From NCBI GenBank assembly GCA_031277235.1, contig JAITMT010000447.1, positions 1-8,936 of the forward strand: a DNA stretch of 8,936 nt, written 5' to 3'. Numbering within the stretch: the first letter of the stretch is position 1; every line of letters begins with the position of its first letter. This document shows, piece by piece, positions 1-6,300 of the stretch. The notes beneath the pieces were generated by a model. That model was not told the DNA's origin and made no database searches. It worked only from the letters and a program-made list of their open reading frames with translations. The DNA comes from Tannerella sp. (GTDB lineage Bacteria; Bacteroidota; Bacteroidia; Bacteroidales; Tannerellaceae). The position numbers and the translations under genes are program-made.

Positions 1-1
1 C

Positions 2-796
2 GAATTGGGTTTGAAGGAAGGCACTCCGGTGGCTTACCGTGCAGGCGATCAGCCGAATAATGCGCTGTCCCTCAACGTGTTTAATCCGGGCGAAATCGCT
101 TCGACCGCAGGCACTTCGGGCGTTGTGTACGGCGTATTGGACCGTCCCGATTATGACCCGAAATCGCGCGTAAATACTTTTGCACATGTGAATTACACGC
201 AAGAAGTTGATCGTCTGGGAGTTTTGCTGTGTATCAACGGTACGGGCATTTTAAATTCCTGGCTGAAACGCAATCTGGCGCTTGAAGGACTGTCCTATTC
301 CGACATGAACGAACTCGCGGCGCAGGCGCCCATCGGATCTGACGGTATTTCGATTACGCCGTTTGGCAATGGCGCCGAGCGCGTGCTTGAAAACAGGGAA
401 GCGGGATGCTCCATTAACGGTGTGAATTTCAACGTCCACGATAAAAGGCACATTCTGCGGGCGGCGCAGGAAGGAATCGTCTTTTCGTTCCAATACGGAA
501 TGGAAATTATGACGGCTATGGGTATGAATATCAACCTGATACGTGCAGGTTACGCCAACATGTTTTTAAGTCCGATTTTCGCGCAAACGCTGGCAAATGT
601 AAGCGGCGCAACGATAGAACTGTTAAATACGGACGGCGCGGCAGGCGCAGCGAAGGCGGCAGGCATGGGAATCGGTTTCTATCATTCTAATGATGAGGCA
701 TTTGTATCGCTCACCAAACTGAAAATCATAGAGCCGGAACCGTCTTCCCAAGAACAGACGCAGGAAGCATACGCTAAATGGAAAGCGTTGGTTTAA
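2..796 (+). CDS. xylB: Xylulokinase, C-terminal part (FGGY carbohydrate kinase), 5' truncated by window edge
   Basis: Xylulokinase phosphorylates D-xylulose with ATP to xylulose 5-phosphate, feeding the pentose phosphate pathway in the cytoplasm. The frame is open from base 2, so the gene enters from outside; about 264 C-terminal residues are present, roughly half of a usual 490-500 residue FGGY kinase. Visible marks are the GTSG turn (110-121), expected for the phosphate-binding part of the ASKHA fold, the segment AGYANMFLSPIFAQTLA (from 545), which fits the C-terminal FGGY signature region in the form seen in Bacteroides xylulokinases, and the glycine/alanine-rich GAAGAAKAAGMG (from 635) that lines the nucleotide site. 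The segment after the stop shows no terminator. The substrate is assigned from overall resemblance to Bacteroides XylB; another FGGY sugar kinase is the main alternative. The N-terminal catalytic half is not visible. Confidence 0.85.
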   Translation, partial: ELGLKEGTPVAYRAGDQPNNALSLNVFNPGEIASTAGTSGVVYGVLDRPDYDPKSRVNTFAHVNYTQEVDRLGVLLCINGTGILNSWLKRNLALEGLSYSDMNELAAQAPIGSDGISITPFGNGAERVLENREAGCSINGVNFNVHDKRHILRAAQEGIVFSFQYGMEIMTAMGMNINLIRAGYANMFLSPIFAQTLANVSGATIELLNTDGAAGAAKAAGMGIGFYHSNDEAFVSLTKLKIIEPEPSSQEQTQEAYAKWKALV

Positions 797-874
797 GCAA
801 AAGAAAACAAGCGATTCCGACGGAAAAAATGGTTAAATGAACCTCAATGGCACGCTCCAATGATAATCTATCTC

Positions 875-929
875 GTTTCTACCAATCTCAGATCTCTAAA
901 TCCGGCAGGGATGAAAGTTTGGTAGAAAC
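875..929. repeat. Imperfect inverted repeat between xylB and trmN6
   Basis: GTTTCTACCAATCT (875-888) is matched by AGTTTGGTAGAAAC (916-929): 13 of 14 bases pair, around a 27-base loop that contains the palindrome AGATCT. No T-run follows, so it does not look like a standard terminator. It could be a weak transcript-end hairpin, an operator, or a decayed end of a mobile element. The rest of the 797-1009 spacer has no credible gene; the only frame of note (847-1038) has no family resemblance and overlaps trmN6 and its presumed promoter. Confidence 0.5.
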
Positions 930-943
930 TGATGATTACCGCA

Positions 944-977
944 TTTTGCCTATTATTTCAAAAAAATCTTTATCTTG
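944..977 (+). promoter_or_regulatory. Possible Bacteroidota-type promoter for trmN6
   Basis: TTTTG (944-948) followed by TATCTTG (971-977) resembles the -33 TTTG and -7 TAnnTTTG elements, but the -7 box is one T short and the spacing of 22 bases is long. A start near 984 would give a leader of about 25 bases before the ATG at 1010. It also supports using 1010 and not 932 as the translation start. Confidence 0.4.
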
Positions 978-1009
978 CAGCGTTTTTTCACATTTCAACC
1001 AAATTATTC

Positions 1010-1735
1010 ATGAAATCGAACGATTATTTTGCATTTAAACAGTTCACAATCAATCAGAAACGGTGTGCACACAAGGTTGGTACGGACGGCGTTTTACTCG
1101 GCGCGTGGGCTGACCTGAATTTTCCGGTTCCTAAGGAGCATTACAGGGGACTTGACGTTGGCGCCGGTACGGGACTGATTGCGCTGATGCTGGCTCAGCG
1201 CAGGACGAATCTGTTGATGGACGCTGTTGAAATAGACGAAAAGGCTTATTATCAATGTCTTGATAACAAATGCAATTCGCCGTTCGGAGACCGGGTTTTT
1301 CCAAAACTGTTTGCATTTCAGGATTTTCAGCCGGATACTCTGTACGATTTAATCGTTTCCAACCCGCCGTATTTCACCAATTCCATGAAATCTCCCGACT
1401 ATCAGCGAAATGAAGCCCGGCATAACGACGGATTATCCATCAAAATATTGATAAAAAAGTCATTACAGATGCTTTGTGACACCGGACGGATTGCGCTCAT
1501 TCTTCCCGTGGAAAACGCTAAAGAACTTGACTTACAAATCACTGCACGGAATCTGCAAATTCTTCGGCGGACTGACGTGATTACCGTTGAAGGTCAAGAG
1601 CCCAAACGTTTTATGATAGAACTGGCTCATTACAAGTCAGATAACCCTCAATTTAATTCCCTGACGCTCGAAACCGGTACACACAAGAGAACTGCCGGGT
1701 ATCAAGAATTAACCAAAGATTTTTATTTAGATTAA
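1010..1735 (+). CDS. trmN6: tRNA1(Val) (adenine(37)-N6)-methyltransferase (TrmN6/YfiC family)
   Basis: A SAM-dependent N6-adenine methyltransferase that modifies A37, next to the anticodon, of tRNA-Val in E. coli. The 241-residue protein starts with the conserved block YFAFKQFTINQKRCAHKVGTD typical of this family. The SAM-binding glycine loop DVGAGTG is at residues 49-55 and the catalytic NPPY motif of N6-adenine/N6-glutamine methyltransferases is at residues 118-121, preceded by hydrophobic LIVS. The ATG at 1010 is preferred over the upstream in-frame ATG at 932: homologues begin close to the FKQFT block, and the extra 26 residues would run through the likely promoter at 971-977. Length agrees with the family (about 240). 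It is apparently a single-gene unit, with the next promoter starting right after its stop. The exact tRNA target in this organism is inferred from the family. Confidence 0.9.
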   Translation: MKSNDYFAFKQFTINQKRCAHKVGTDGVLLGAWADLNFPVPKEHYRGLDVGAGTGLIALMLAQRRTNLLMDAVEIDEKAYYQCLDNKCNSPFGDRVFPKLFAFQDFQPDTLYDLIVSNPPYFTNSMKSPDYQRNEARHNDGLSIKILIKKSLQMLCDTGRIALILPVENAKELDLQITARNLQILRRTDVITVEGQEPKRFMIELAHYKSDNPQFNSLTLETGTHKRTAGYQELTKDFYLD

Positions 1736-1745
1736 AAATTTTTAT

Positions 1746-1753
1746 TACTTTTG
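1746..1753 (+). promoter_or_regulatory. -7 promoter element for the spt-ricT-gldH operon
   Basis: TACTTTTG matches the Bacteroidota -7 consensus TAnnTTTG exactly. No clear -33 TTTG is present at the usual distance; the upstream stretch is merely T-rich (1721-1728). Initiation a few bases after the box, near 1760, leaves a leader of about 45 bases that is almost all A and T, and no purine-rich Shine-Dalgarno site is seen before the ATG at 1805, as is normal in this phylum. Confidence 0.7.
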
Positions 1754-1804
1754 CAGTGAATTTGGAAAAATCCACGGAATAAAAAATAAAAAAAAATCAA
1801 CTTA

Positions 1805-2989
1805 ATGAATTTATTAAGAGAGAAAACAGCGAAATATGACGCTCCGCAAAAGGCTAAGGCGGCGGGTATCTATCCGTACTTTCGCGAAATAGAGAGCGAC
1901 CAGGATACGAATGTGGTCATCAGTGGCAAAAAGGTATTGATGTTCGGTTCCAATGCCTATCTGGGTTTGACGAACCATCCGAAAGTCAAGGAAGCAGCCA
2001 TCGAAGCCATCAAAAAATACGGTACGGGCTGCGCCGGTTCCCGTTTTCTGAACGGTACGCTGGACATACACGTGCAACTGGAAGAACGCCTGGCGAAATT
2101 CGTCGGCAAGGAAGACGCCATTTCGTTTTCAACCGGTTTTCAGGTGAATGCTGGTGTTATTTCGTGCCTCACCGGACGCGAAGACTACATCATCTGGGAC
2201 GAATTTGACCACGCGTCCATCATTGCCGGTATCCGGCTTTCATTCTCCAACAAGTTGAAATACAGGCATAACGATATGGAATCGCTGGAAAGACAGTTGC
2301 AGAAATGCGAACCCGACAAGGTGAAATTGATCGTGTGCGACGGCGTTTTCAGCATGGAGGGCGACGTTGCCAACCTGCCCGAAATCGTGCGTCTCGCCAA
2401 AAAATACAATGCCAACATTATGGTGGACGAAGCGCATGGAATCGGCGTTCTGGGCGATCACGGACGCGGCACGTGCGACCATTTCGGCGTAACCGACGAC
2501 GTGGATTTGGTGATGGGAACGTTCAGCAAATCATTCGCTTCGCTGGGCGGATTCATCGCCGCGGACAAGGACACGATCAATTTCCTGCGTCACAATGCGC
2601 GTACATATATATTCAGTGCAAGTTGCACGCCGGCTTCGGTGGCGGCTGCCAATGCTGCACTCGATATCATGCTGACCGAGCCGGAACGTATCGAAAACCT
2701 CTGGAAAATAACTCATTACGCCTTGGATGGCTTTCGCAACATGGGCTGCGAAATCGGACATACTTCAACGCCGATTATCCCGATGTTTGTTCGCGACAAT
2801 GACCTTACTTTCCTGATTGTAAAAGAGTTGTTTGACGAAGGAATATTTGTGAACCCCGTCGTATCGCCTGCCGTCGCTTCGCAGGATACGATGATACGCT
2901 TTTCGCTGATAGCCACGCATACATTTGAACAAGTGGATTTTGCGCTCGGAGCTATCCGGAAAATTTTCAAGAAACATAATCTCATTTGA
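1805..2989 (+). CDS. spt: Serine palmitoyltransferase (PLP-dependent alpha-oxoamine synthase)
   Basis: Catalyses decarboxylating condensation of L-serine with a long-chain acyl-CoA (or acyl-ACP) to a 3-keto-sphinganine, the first step of bacterial sphingolipid synthesis; cytoplasmic or membrane-associated homodimer. The 394 residues match the length of Bacteroides Spt, and the N-terminal stretch AGIYPYFREIES is the form seen there, unlike glycine C-acetyltransferase (Kbl) proteins. Fold-type I PLP features are all present: GTGCAGSR for cofactor and substrate contacts, His136 in FDHAS stacking on the PLP ring, Asp208 and His211 in VDEAHG, and the Schiff-base lysine Lys242 in TFSKSF. It is the first gene of an operon; the ricT ATG follows after one base, implying translational coupling. 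No other sphingolipid gene is in the window. Kbl or another alpha-oxoamine synthase remains a less likely alternative. Confidence 0.9.
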   Translation: MNLLREKTAKYDAPQKAKAAGIYPYFREIESDQDTNVVISGKKVLMFGSNAYLGLTNHPKVKEAAIEAIKKYGTGCAGSRFLNGTLDIHVQLEERLAKFVGKEDAISFSTGFQVNAGVISCLTGREDYIIWDEFDHASIIAGIRLSFSNKLKYRHNDMESLERQLQKCEPDKVKLIVCDGVFSMEGDVANLPEIVRLAKKYNANIMVDEAHGIGVLGDHGRGTCDHFGVTDDVDLVMGTFSKSFASLGGFIAADKDTINFLRHNARTYIFSASCTPASVAAANAALDIMLTEPERIENLWKITHYALDGFRNMGCEIGHTSTPIIPMFVRDNDLTFLIVKELFDEGIFVNPVVSPAVASQDTMIRFSLIATHTFEQVDFALGAIRKIFKKHNLI

Positions 2990-2990
2990 A

Positions 2991-4097
2991 ATGAAATTTT
3001 GTCAAAATAAAGGGAGTGATTGCTGTATCAGCGCAAAAGGCTGTTCAAAAGCCGTCAACAAACTGAACAACTACAATTATCTCTACGATATCAACATACT
3101 GGCAATTCAAAATCCGACGGACTTTGTGGAAGTGCAGTTCAAAAACACCCGCAAGGGATATTACATTAACAGCGAGCATTTTCCATTGGAGAAAGGCAAC
3201 ATTGTAGCCGTAGAATCAAGTCCGGGACACGACATTGGAACCGTTACGCTGACCGGTAAACTCGTCCTGCTGCAAATGAAAAAAAATCGCTACCGTTCCG
3301 ACGAGGAACCTAAAAAAGTGTACCGTTACGCCACGCCTACCGATATGGACAAGTATGCAGAGGCGAAAAAACGCGAACACGAAACCATGATCAAATCGCG
3401 CCAGATTGCCGTGGACTTGGGGCTGAACATGAAAATTGGAGATGTTGAATATCAGGGAGACGGTAATAAAGCCATTTTCTACTACATTGCCGACGATCGC
3501 GTTGATTTCCGCCAGTTAATCAAGGTATTGGCGGAAGCGTTCCACGTGCGGATTGAAATGAAACAAATTGGCGCGCGCCAGGAAGCCGGTCGCATCGGCG
3601 GTATCGGTCCGTGCGGTCGCGAACTGTGCTGTTCGGGGTGGATGAGCAATTTTACTTCAGTGGCTACCGACGCCGCACGCTTTCAGGATTTGTCCATGAA
3701 TCCGCAAAAACTCGCGGGGCAATGCGCCAAACTGAAATGCTGTCTCAATTACGAAGTGGACGCCTACGTCGAAGGACGCAAGCAGTTGCCTTCGCGCAAA
3801 ATCGAACTGCATACGCAGGATTCTACCTATTATCACTTCAAGACGGACATTTTCAGCAAGTTGATTACGTATTCAACCGACAAAAACTCGCCGGTGAAAC
3901 TTGTTGCGATTTCGGCTGACCGCACCTTTGAAATCATCAACATGAATACCAAAGGCGAAAAACCTCATTCCCTGGTCAGCAATGCCGGACAGAATTCGGA
4001 AAAGCCTGAATCCAAGGATATTCTCGACGGTAATATTTCCCGTTTCGACCATCGCCGGAAGAAAAAAAATAAAAAAAGAAAACCGGAACAGGCATGA
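2991..4097 (+). CDS. ricT: PSP1 domain protein, RicT (YaaT)-type iron-sulfur regulatory subunit
   Basis: Belongs to the PSP1 C-terminal domain family. The Bacillus member RicT (YaaT) forms a complex with RicA and RicF that carries iron-sulfur clusters and affects RNase Y-dependent mRNA processing, development and biofilm; the role in Bacteroidota is not established. The 368-residue protein has a PSP1 core at roughly residues 114-206, then the family's cysteine motifs CGRELCC (Cys208, Cys213, Cys214) and CAKLKCC (Cys245, Cys250, Cys251). A further group of four cysteines (4, 11, 12, 18) sits at the N terminus, and the C-terminal tail is strongly basic (RRKKKNKKRK). The ATG at 2991, one base after the spt stop, is chosen over 2925, which would overlap spt by 65 bases and lies ahead of the conserved cysteine start. 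The stop overlaps gldH by four bases (ATGA). The RNA-processing role is inference from Bacillus. Confidence 0.85.
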   Translation: MKFCQNKGSDCCISAKGCSKAVNKLNNYNYLYDINILAIQNPTDFVEVQFKNTRKGYYINSEHFPLEKGNIVAVESSPGHDIGTVTLTGKLVLLQMKKNRYRSDEEPKKVYRYATPTDMDKYAEAKKREHETMIKSRQIAVDLGLNMKIGDVEYQGDGNKAIFYYIADDRVDFRQLIKVLAEAFHVRIEMKQIGARQEAGRIGGIGPCGRELCCSGWMSNFTSVATDAARFQDLSMNPQKLAGQCAKLKCCLNYEVDAYVEGRKQLPSRKIELHTQDSTYYHFKTDIFSKLITYSTDKNSPVKLVAISADRTFEIINMNTKGEKPHSLVSNAGQNSEKPESKDILDGNISRFDHRRKKKNKKRKPEQA

Positions 4098-4564
4098 AGA
4101 AATTTGGCAAACGGTCTTGGTGTTTGGCGCTTGGCGCCTGCTGTCTGGTCGCTTGCGTTGATGACACGGTTTTCAGCAAATACGTGGCGATAGAAAACCG
4201 TATCTGGAACAAAGATTCGGAATATTTTTTCACTTTTACGGTTACGGACAATGCCGTTCCCTACGATATTTCGGTGAAACTGAGAAACAATGACATGTAT
4301 CCGTTCAAAAACCTGTGGCTGTTTTGCAGCATGGAACTGGCTGACAGTTCATTGACCCGCGATACGCTGGAGGTGATGCTTGCCGACGATTTCGGCAAAT
4401 GGACGGGCAGCGGGATTTCCATCTTCCAGAACGAGTTTCCGCTGTACCGTAACTTCCATTTTCCCGACACGGGACAATATACCGCCGTTTTCCGCCAGGG
4501 CATGCGCGCGGACAATCTCAAGGGGATTGAAAATATCGGGCTGACGGTGAGGAAAGCGAAATGA
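4094..4564 (+). CDS. gldH: Gliding motility-type lipoprotein GldH
   Basis: GldH is a lipoprotein first found to be needed for gliding in Flavobacterium johnsoniae, but it is widespread in non-gliding Bacteroidales, where its role is unknown. The 156-residue protein starts with a basic, hydrophobic signal peptide (MKKFGKRSWCLALGACC) and a lipobox LVAC ending at Cys21, so signal peptidase II should cleave before Cys21 and the mature protein be lipid-anchored on the periplasmic side of the envelope. The body shows family-typical blocks: an early FSKYVAIEN-like start, LRNNDMYPFKNLWLF, and FGKWTGSGISIFQNEFPLYR. It overlaps the end of ricT by ATGA, suggesting translational coupling. No other gld or T9SS gene is visible nearby, so the window gives no evidence of gliding. 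In other Bacteroidota, gldH is often beside the PSP1 gene, which supports both calls. Confidence 0.85.
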   Translation: MKKFGKRSWCLALGACCLVACVDDTVFSKYVAIENRIWNKDSEYFFTFTVTDNAVPYDISVKLRNNDMYPFKNLWLFCSMELADSSLTRDTLEVMLADDFGKWTGSGISIFQNEFPLYRNFHFPDTGQYTAVFRQGMRADNLKGIENIGLTVRKAK

Positions 4565-4751
4565 GACTTTCAAGTCAGGATTTCTGCATGTCTCCGTCGG
4601 GACAACAGTAACATGTCTATATGAGTTTTATGCTTTTACAATCGTGTTTCTTACACTTTTATTTTATGTTCTGATTTTTACAAAAATTTGACGCTAAACT
4701 CAAAAATTCTCAAATCTCCAAATACTTTAGCCGTCATCAAAAATAAAATAG

Positions 4752-4759
4752 TACTTTTG
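4752..4759 (+). promoter_or_regulatory. -7 promoter element for the MFS transporter gene
   Basis: TACTTTTG is a perfect TAnnTTTG box, identical to the one before spt, and both are followed by CAG. A weak -33 candidate, CTTTAG (4725-4730), lies 21 bases upstream. Initiation near 4766 would leave a leader of only about 13 bases before the ATG at 4779. The spacer between gldH and this site (4565-4751) holds no gene; it is AT-rich, with a weak 6-bp hairpin at 4589-4604 and a short repeat at 4706-4723. Confidence 0.75.
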
Positions 4760-4778
4760 CAGCCGTTTTCAGAAACAA

Positions 4779-5978
4779 ATGAACAGGACGACGGAAAATT
4801 GGCGCAGAAATCTTTATGTTTTATGGTTCGGGACTTTTATGTCGGGTGCGGCAAACAGCATGATAGTCCCCTTTATACCATTGTATATAAACGAATTGGG
4901 CGATTTTACTACAAAGCAGGTTACGCTCTGGAGCGGTATTATTTTTTCGGCTACTTTCCTGGCGATGGCGGTCATTTCGCCGTTTTGGGGGAAAATGGCA
5001 GACTTGAAAGGGCGCAAACTCATGCTGTTACGCTCGGCGTTTTCCATGTCAATCGTGATTTTTCTGATGGGTTTTGTTACCGACGTGTATCAACTGTTTT
5101 TCCTGCGCGTTTTGCTCGGTTTGCTGTCGGGATTCAAAAGTAATTCGATTGCCCTGATGGCAACTTCGGCGCCGAAAGAACACGGCGGTCAAGTGTTGGG
5201 AACGCTCGCAACCGGCAGTGTAGCAGGAGGTTTGATAGGTCCGATCATGGGCGGTCTGATCGCCGAGTTTTTTGGCTACCGAACAACATTTTTCTGTACG
5301 GGCGTCATCATTTTTCTCGTTTTCATCATGACGGCGCTGATGGTCAGGGAAAATTTCACACCCGTACAGGCAAACAAGGTGAATATCAGCATCAAAGCGC
5401 TTTTCGGACAACTGCAAAAACCGCACGTCATTCTCGGAATGTTGCTGACAACGATGGTCATCCAAATCACCAACAATTCCATCAATCCGATATTGAGCCT
5501 CTACGTGAAACAGATTTTACAGGGAGATACGAACGTGTCGCTAATCAGCGGAATTATAGCGGCTTTGCCGGGTGTTGCCACGCTGATTGCGGCTCCGCAG
5601 TTCGGCAAAATCGGCGACAGATGGGGAACGCAAAAGATACTGATGGGCGGTTTGCTGCTTTCCGTTTTGCTTTTCATTCCCATGGCTTATGTGCAAAGTA
5701 TCTGGCAGTTAGGGGTGTTGCGATTCTTCATAGGCGTCTCCGACGCTGCGTTACTGCCTTCCATTCAGGCGATTCTGATGAAAAACTCGCCGCCGGAAGC
5801 CACCGGGCGAATATTCAGTTACAATCAAACGGCGCAATCGTCCGGCAATGTGGTGGGTCCGATGGTCGGTTCCACTATTTCGGGGCATTTCGGTTTCCCC
5901 ATCGTCTTTTTTGCAACCTCCGCTTTTGCCTTGATCAACTTTCTGGTAGTCAGGTTTGTAGCGAGGGAGAAGGAGTAA
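4779..5978 (+). CDS. MFS drug efflux transporter, MdtG-like
   Basis: A 399-residue inner-membrane secondary transporter with about 12 hydrophobic segments, probably a proton-coupled drug or metabolite exporter. The start (NWRRNLYVLWFG, then a stretch like PFIPLYINELG) and the segment SPFWGKMADLKGRKLMLLRS resemble E. coli MdtG (408 residues) closely. MFS motif A, GKMADLKGRK, is at residues 71-80 between TM2 and TM3; Arg110 in FFLRVLLG fits motif B in TM4; the antiporter motif C, GPIMGG, is at residues 154-159 in TM5. The C-terminal half repeats these: GKIGDRWGTQK at 276-286 and GPMVG at 360-364. It has its own promoter and appears monocistronic, ending in front of the large inverted repeat. 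MdtG is linked to fosfomycin and deoxycholate tolerance in E. coli; the substrate here is unknown, so the symbol is left blank. Confidence 0.88.
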   Translation: MNRTTENWRRNLYVLWFGTFMSGAANSMIVPFIPLYINELGDFTTKQVTLWSGIIFSATFLAMAVISPFWGKMADLKGRKLMLLRSAFSMSIVIFLMGFVTDVYQLFFLRVLLGLLSGFKSNSIALMATSAPKEHGGQVLGTLATGSVAGGLIGPIMGGLIAEFFGYRTTFFCTGVIIFLVFIMTALMVRENFTPVQANKVNISIKALFGQLQKPHVILGMLLTTMVIQITNNSINPILSLYVKQILQGDTNVSLISGIIAALPGVATLIAAPQFGKIGDRWGTQKILMGGLLLSVLLFIPMAYVQSIWQLGVLRFFIGVSDAALLPSIQAILMKNSPPEATGRIFSYNQTAQSSGNVVGPMVGSTISGHFGFPIVFFATSAFALINFLVVRFVAREKE

Positions 5979-5981
5979 ACC

Positions 5982-6172
5982 CATTTCTACCTAATTTTAA
6001 TAACTAAATAACCTCAGTAGCAGCAATATACGCATATTATAATCTCATTACCTCATTTCTTGAATAAATCACCTATAAAAACAATCAAACGTAGATTTGG
6101 TAATGAGGTTGATAGAGATAACTCAATTCATTGCTACTGAGGTTATTTAGTTATTAAAATTAGGTAAAAATG
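5982..6172. repeat. Large inverted repeat with 41-bp arms between convergent genes
   Basis: The arm 5982-6022 is the reverse complement of 6132-6172 with 40 of 41 bases matching; the only mismatch is C5987 against A6167. A G-T wobble (6023/6131) and, after a one-base bulge, a few more pairs outside extend it. A second inverted repeat is nested inside: CTCATTACC (6044-6052) with GGTAATGAG (6099-6107). The motif TGAGGTT occurs at 6104, 6138 and 6171, its complement AACCTCA at 6010. The element starts three bases after the transporter stop codon. It could act as a bidirectional transcript end, an RNase III target, or be a miniature inverted-repeat element; no flanking target duplication, T-run or transposase gene is visible. 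The arms are about 70% A+T. Confidence 0.9.
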
Positions 6173-6177
6173 AGGTT

Positions 6178-6300
6178 GTCTTTTCCTATTCTGTAAGTAT
6201 AAATATTTGAATATCAATATCTTGTATTTTATTATTCAGATGGAGATATCTGAAATATTGGGTTACTACCAAAAACAATCTGTCTTATGCAATTAACTTT
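6178..6300. other. AT-rich intergenic spacer with a small hairpin
   Basis: No gene is seen here. The only structure is TTCAGAT (6235-6241) paired with ATCTGAA (6248-6254) around a six-base loop, giving a 7-bp stem. It lies 46 bases beyond the stop of the minus-strand reductase gene, but no run of T follows on either strand, so its use as a terminator is doubtful. Confidence 0.4.

Noticed and set aside
932..1009. Upstream in-frame ATG extending trmN6 by 26 residues
   Set aside because: The extra residues are not family-like and would run through the presumed promoter at 971-977; ATG 1010 fits homologue starts.
847..1038. Small plus-strand open frame of 63 codons between xylB and trmN6
   Set aside because: It overlaps the trmN6 start and likely promoter, covers the inverted repeat, resembles no family I know and has no promoter box or ribosome site of its own.
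1805..2989. Glycine C-acetyltransferase (Kbl) as the identity of the PLP enzyme
   Set aside because: Kbl shares the fold and motifs, but the N-terminal sequence and 394-residue length fit Bacteroides serine palmitoyltransferase better.
2925..2990. Upstream in-frame ATG extending the ricT gene by 22 residues into spt
   Set aside because: It would overlap the spt coding region, and the conserved cysteine-containing start begins at ATG 2991 directly after the spt stop.
4589..4604. Hairpin TGTCTC/GGGACA after gldH as a terminator
   Set aside because: Only a 6-bp stem with a wobble pair, and no T-run follows.
4688..5143. Plus-strand open frame of 151 codons overlapping the transporter start
   Set aside because: It is a shadow frame across the transporter's first part, without any recognisable domain, while the transporter frame has clear MFS motifs.
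5982..6172. Complete insertion sequence or CRISPR repeat
   Set aside because: The element is too short for a transposase, encodes nothing, shows no target duplication, and is a single pair of inverted arms, not spaced direct repeats.
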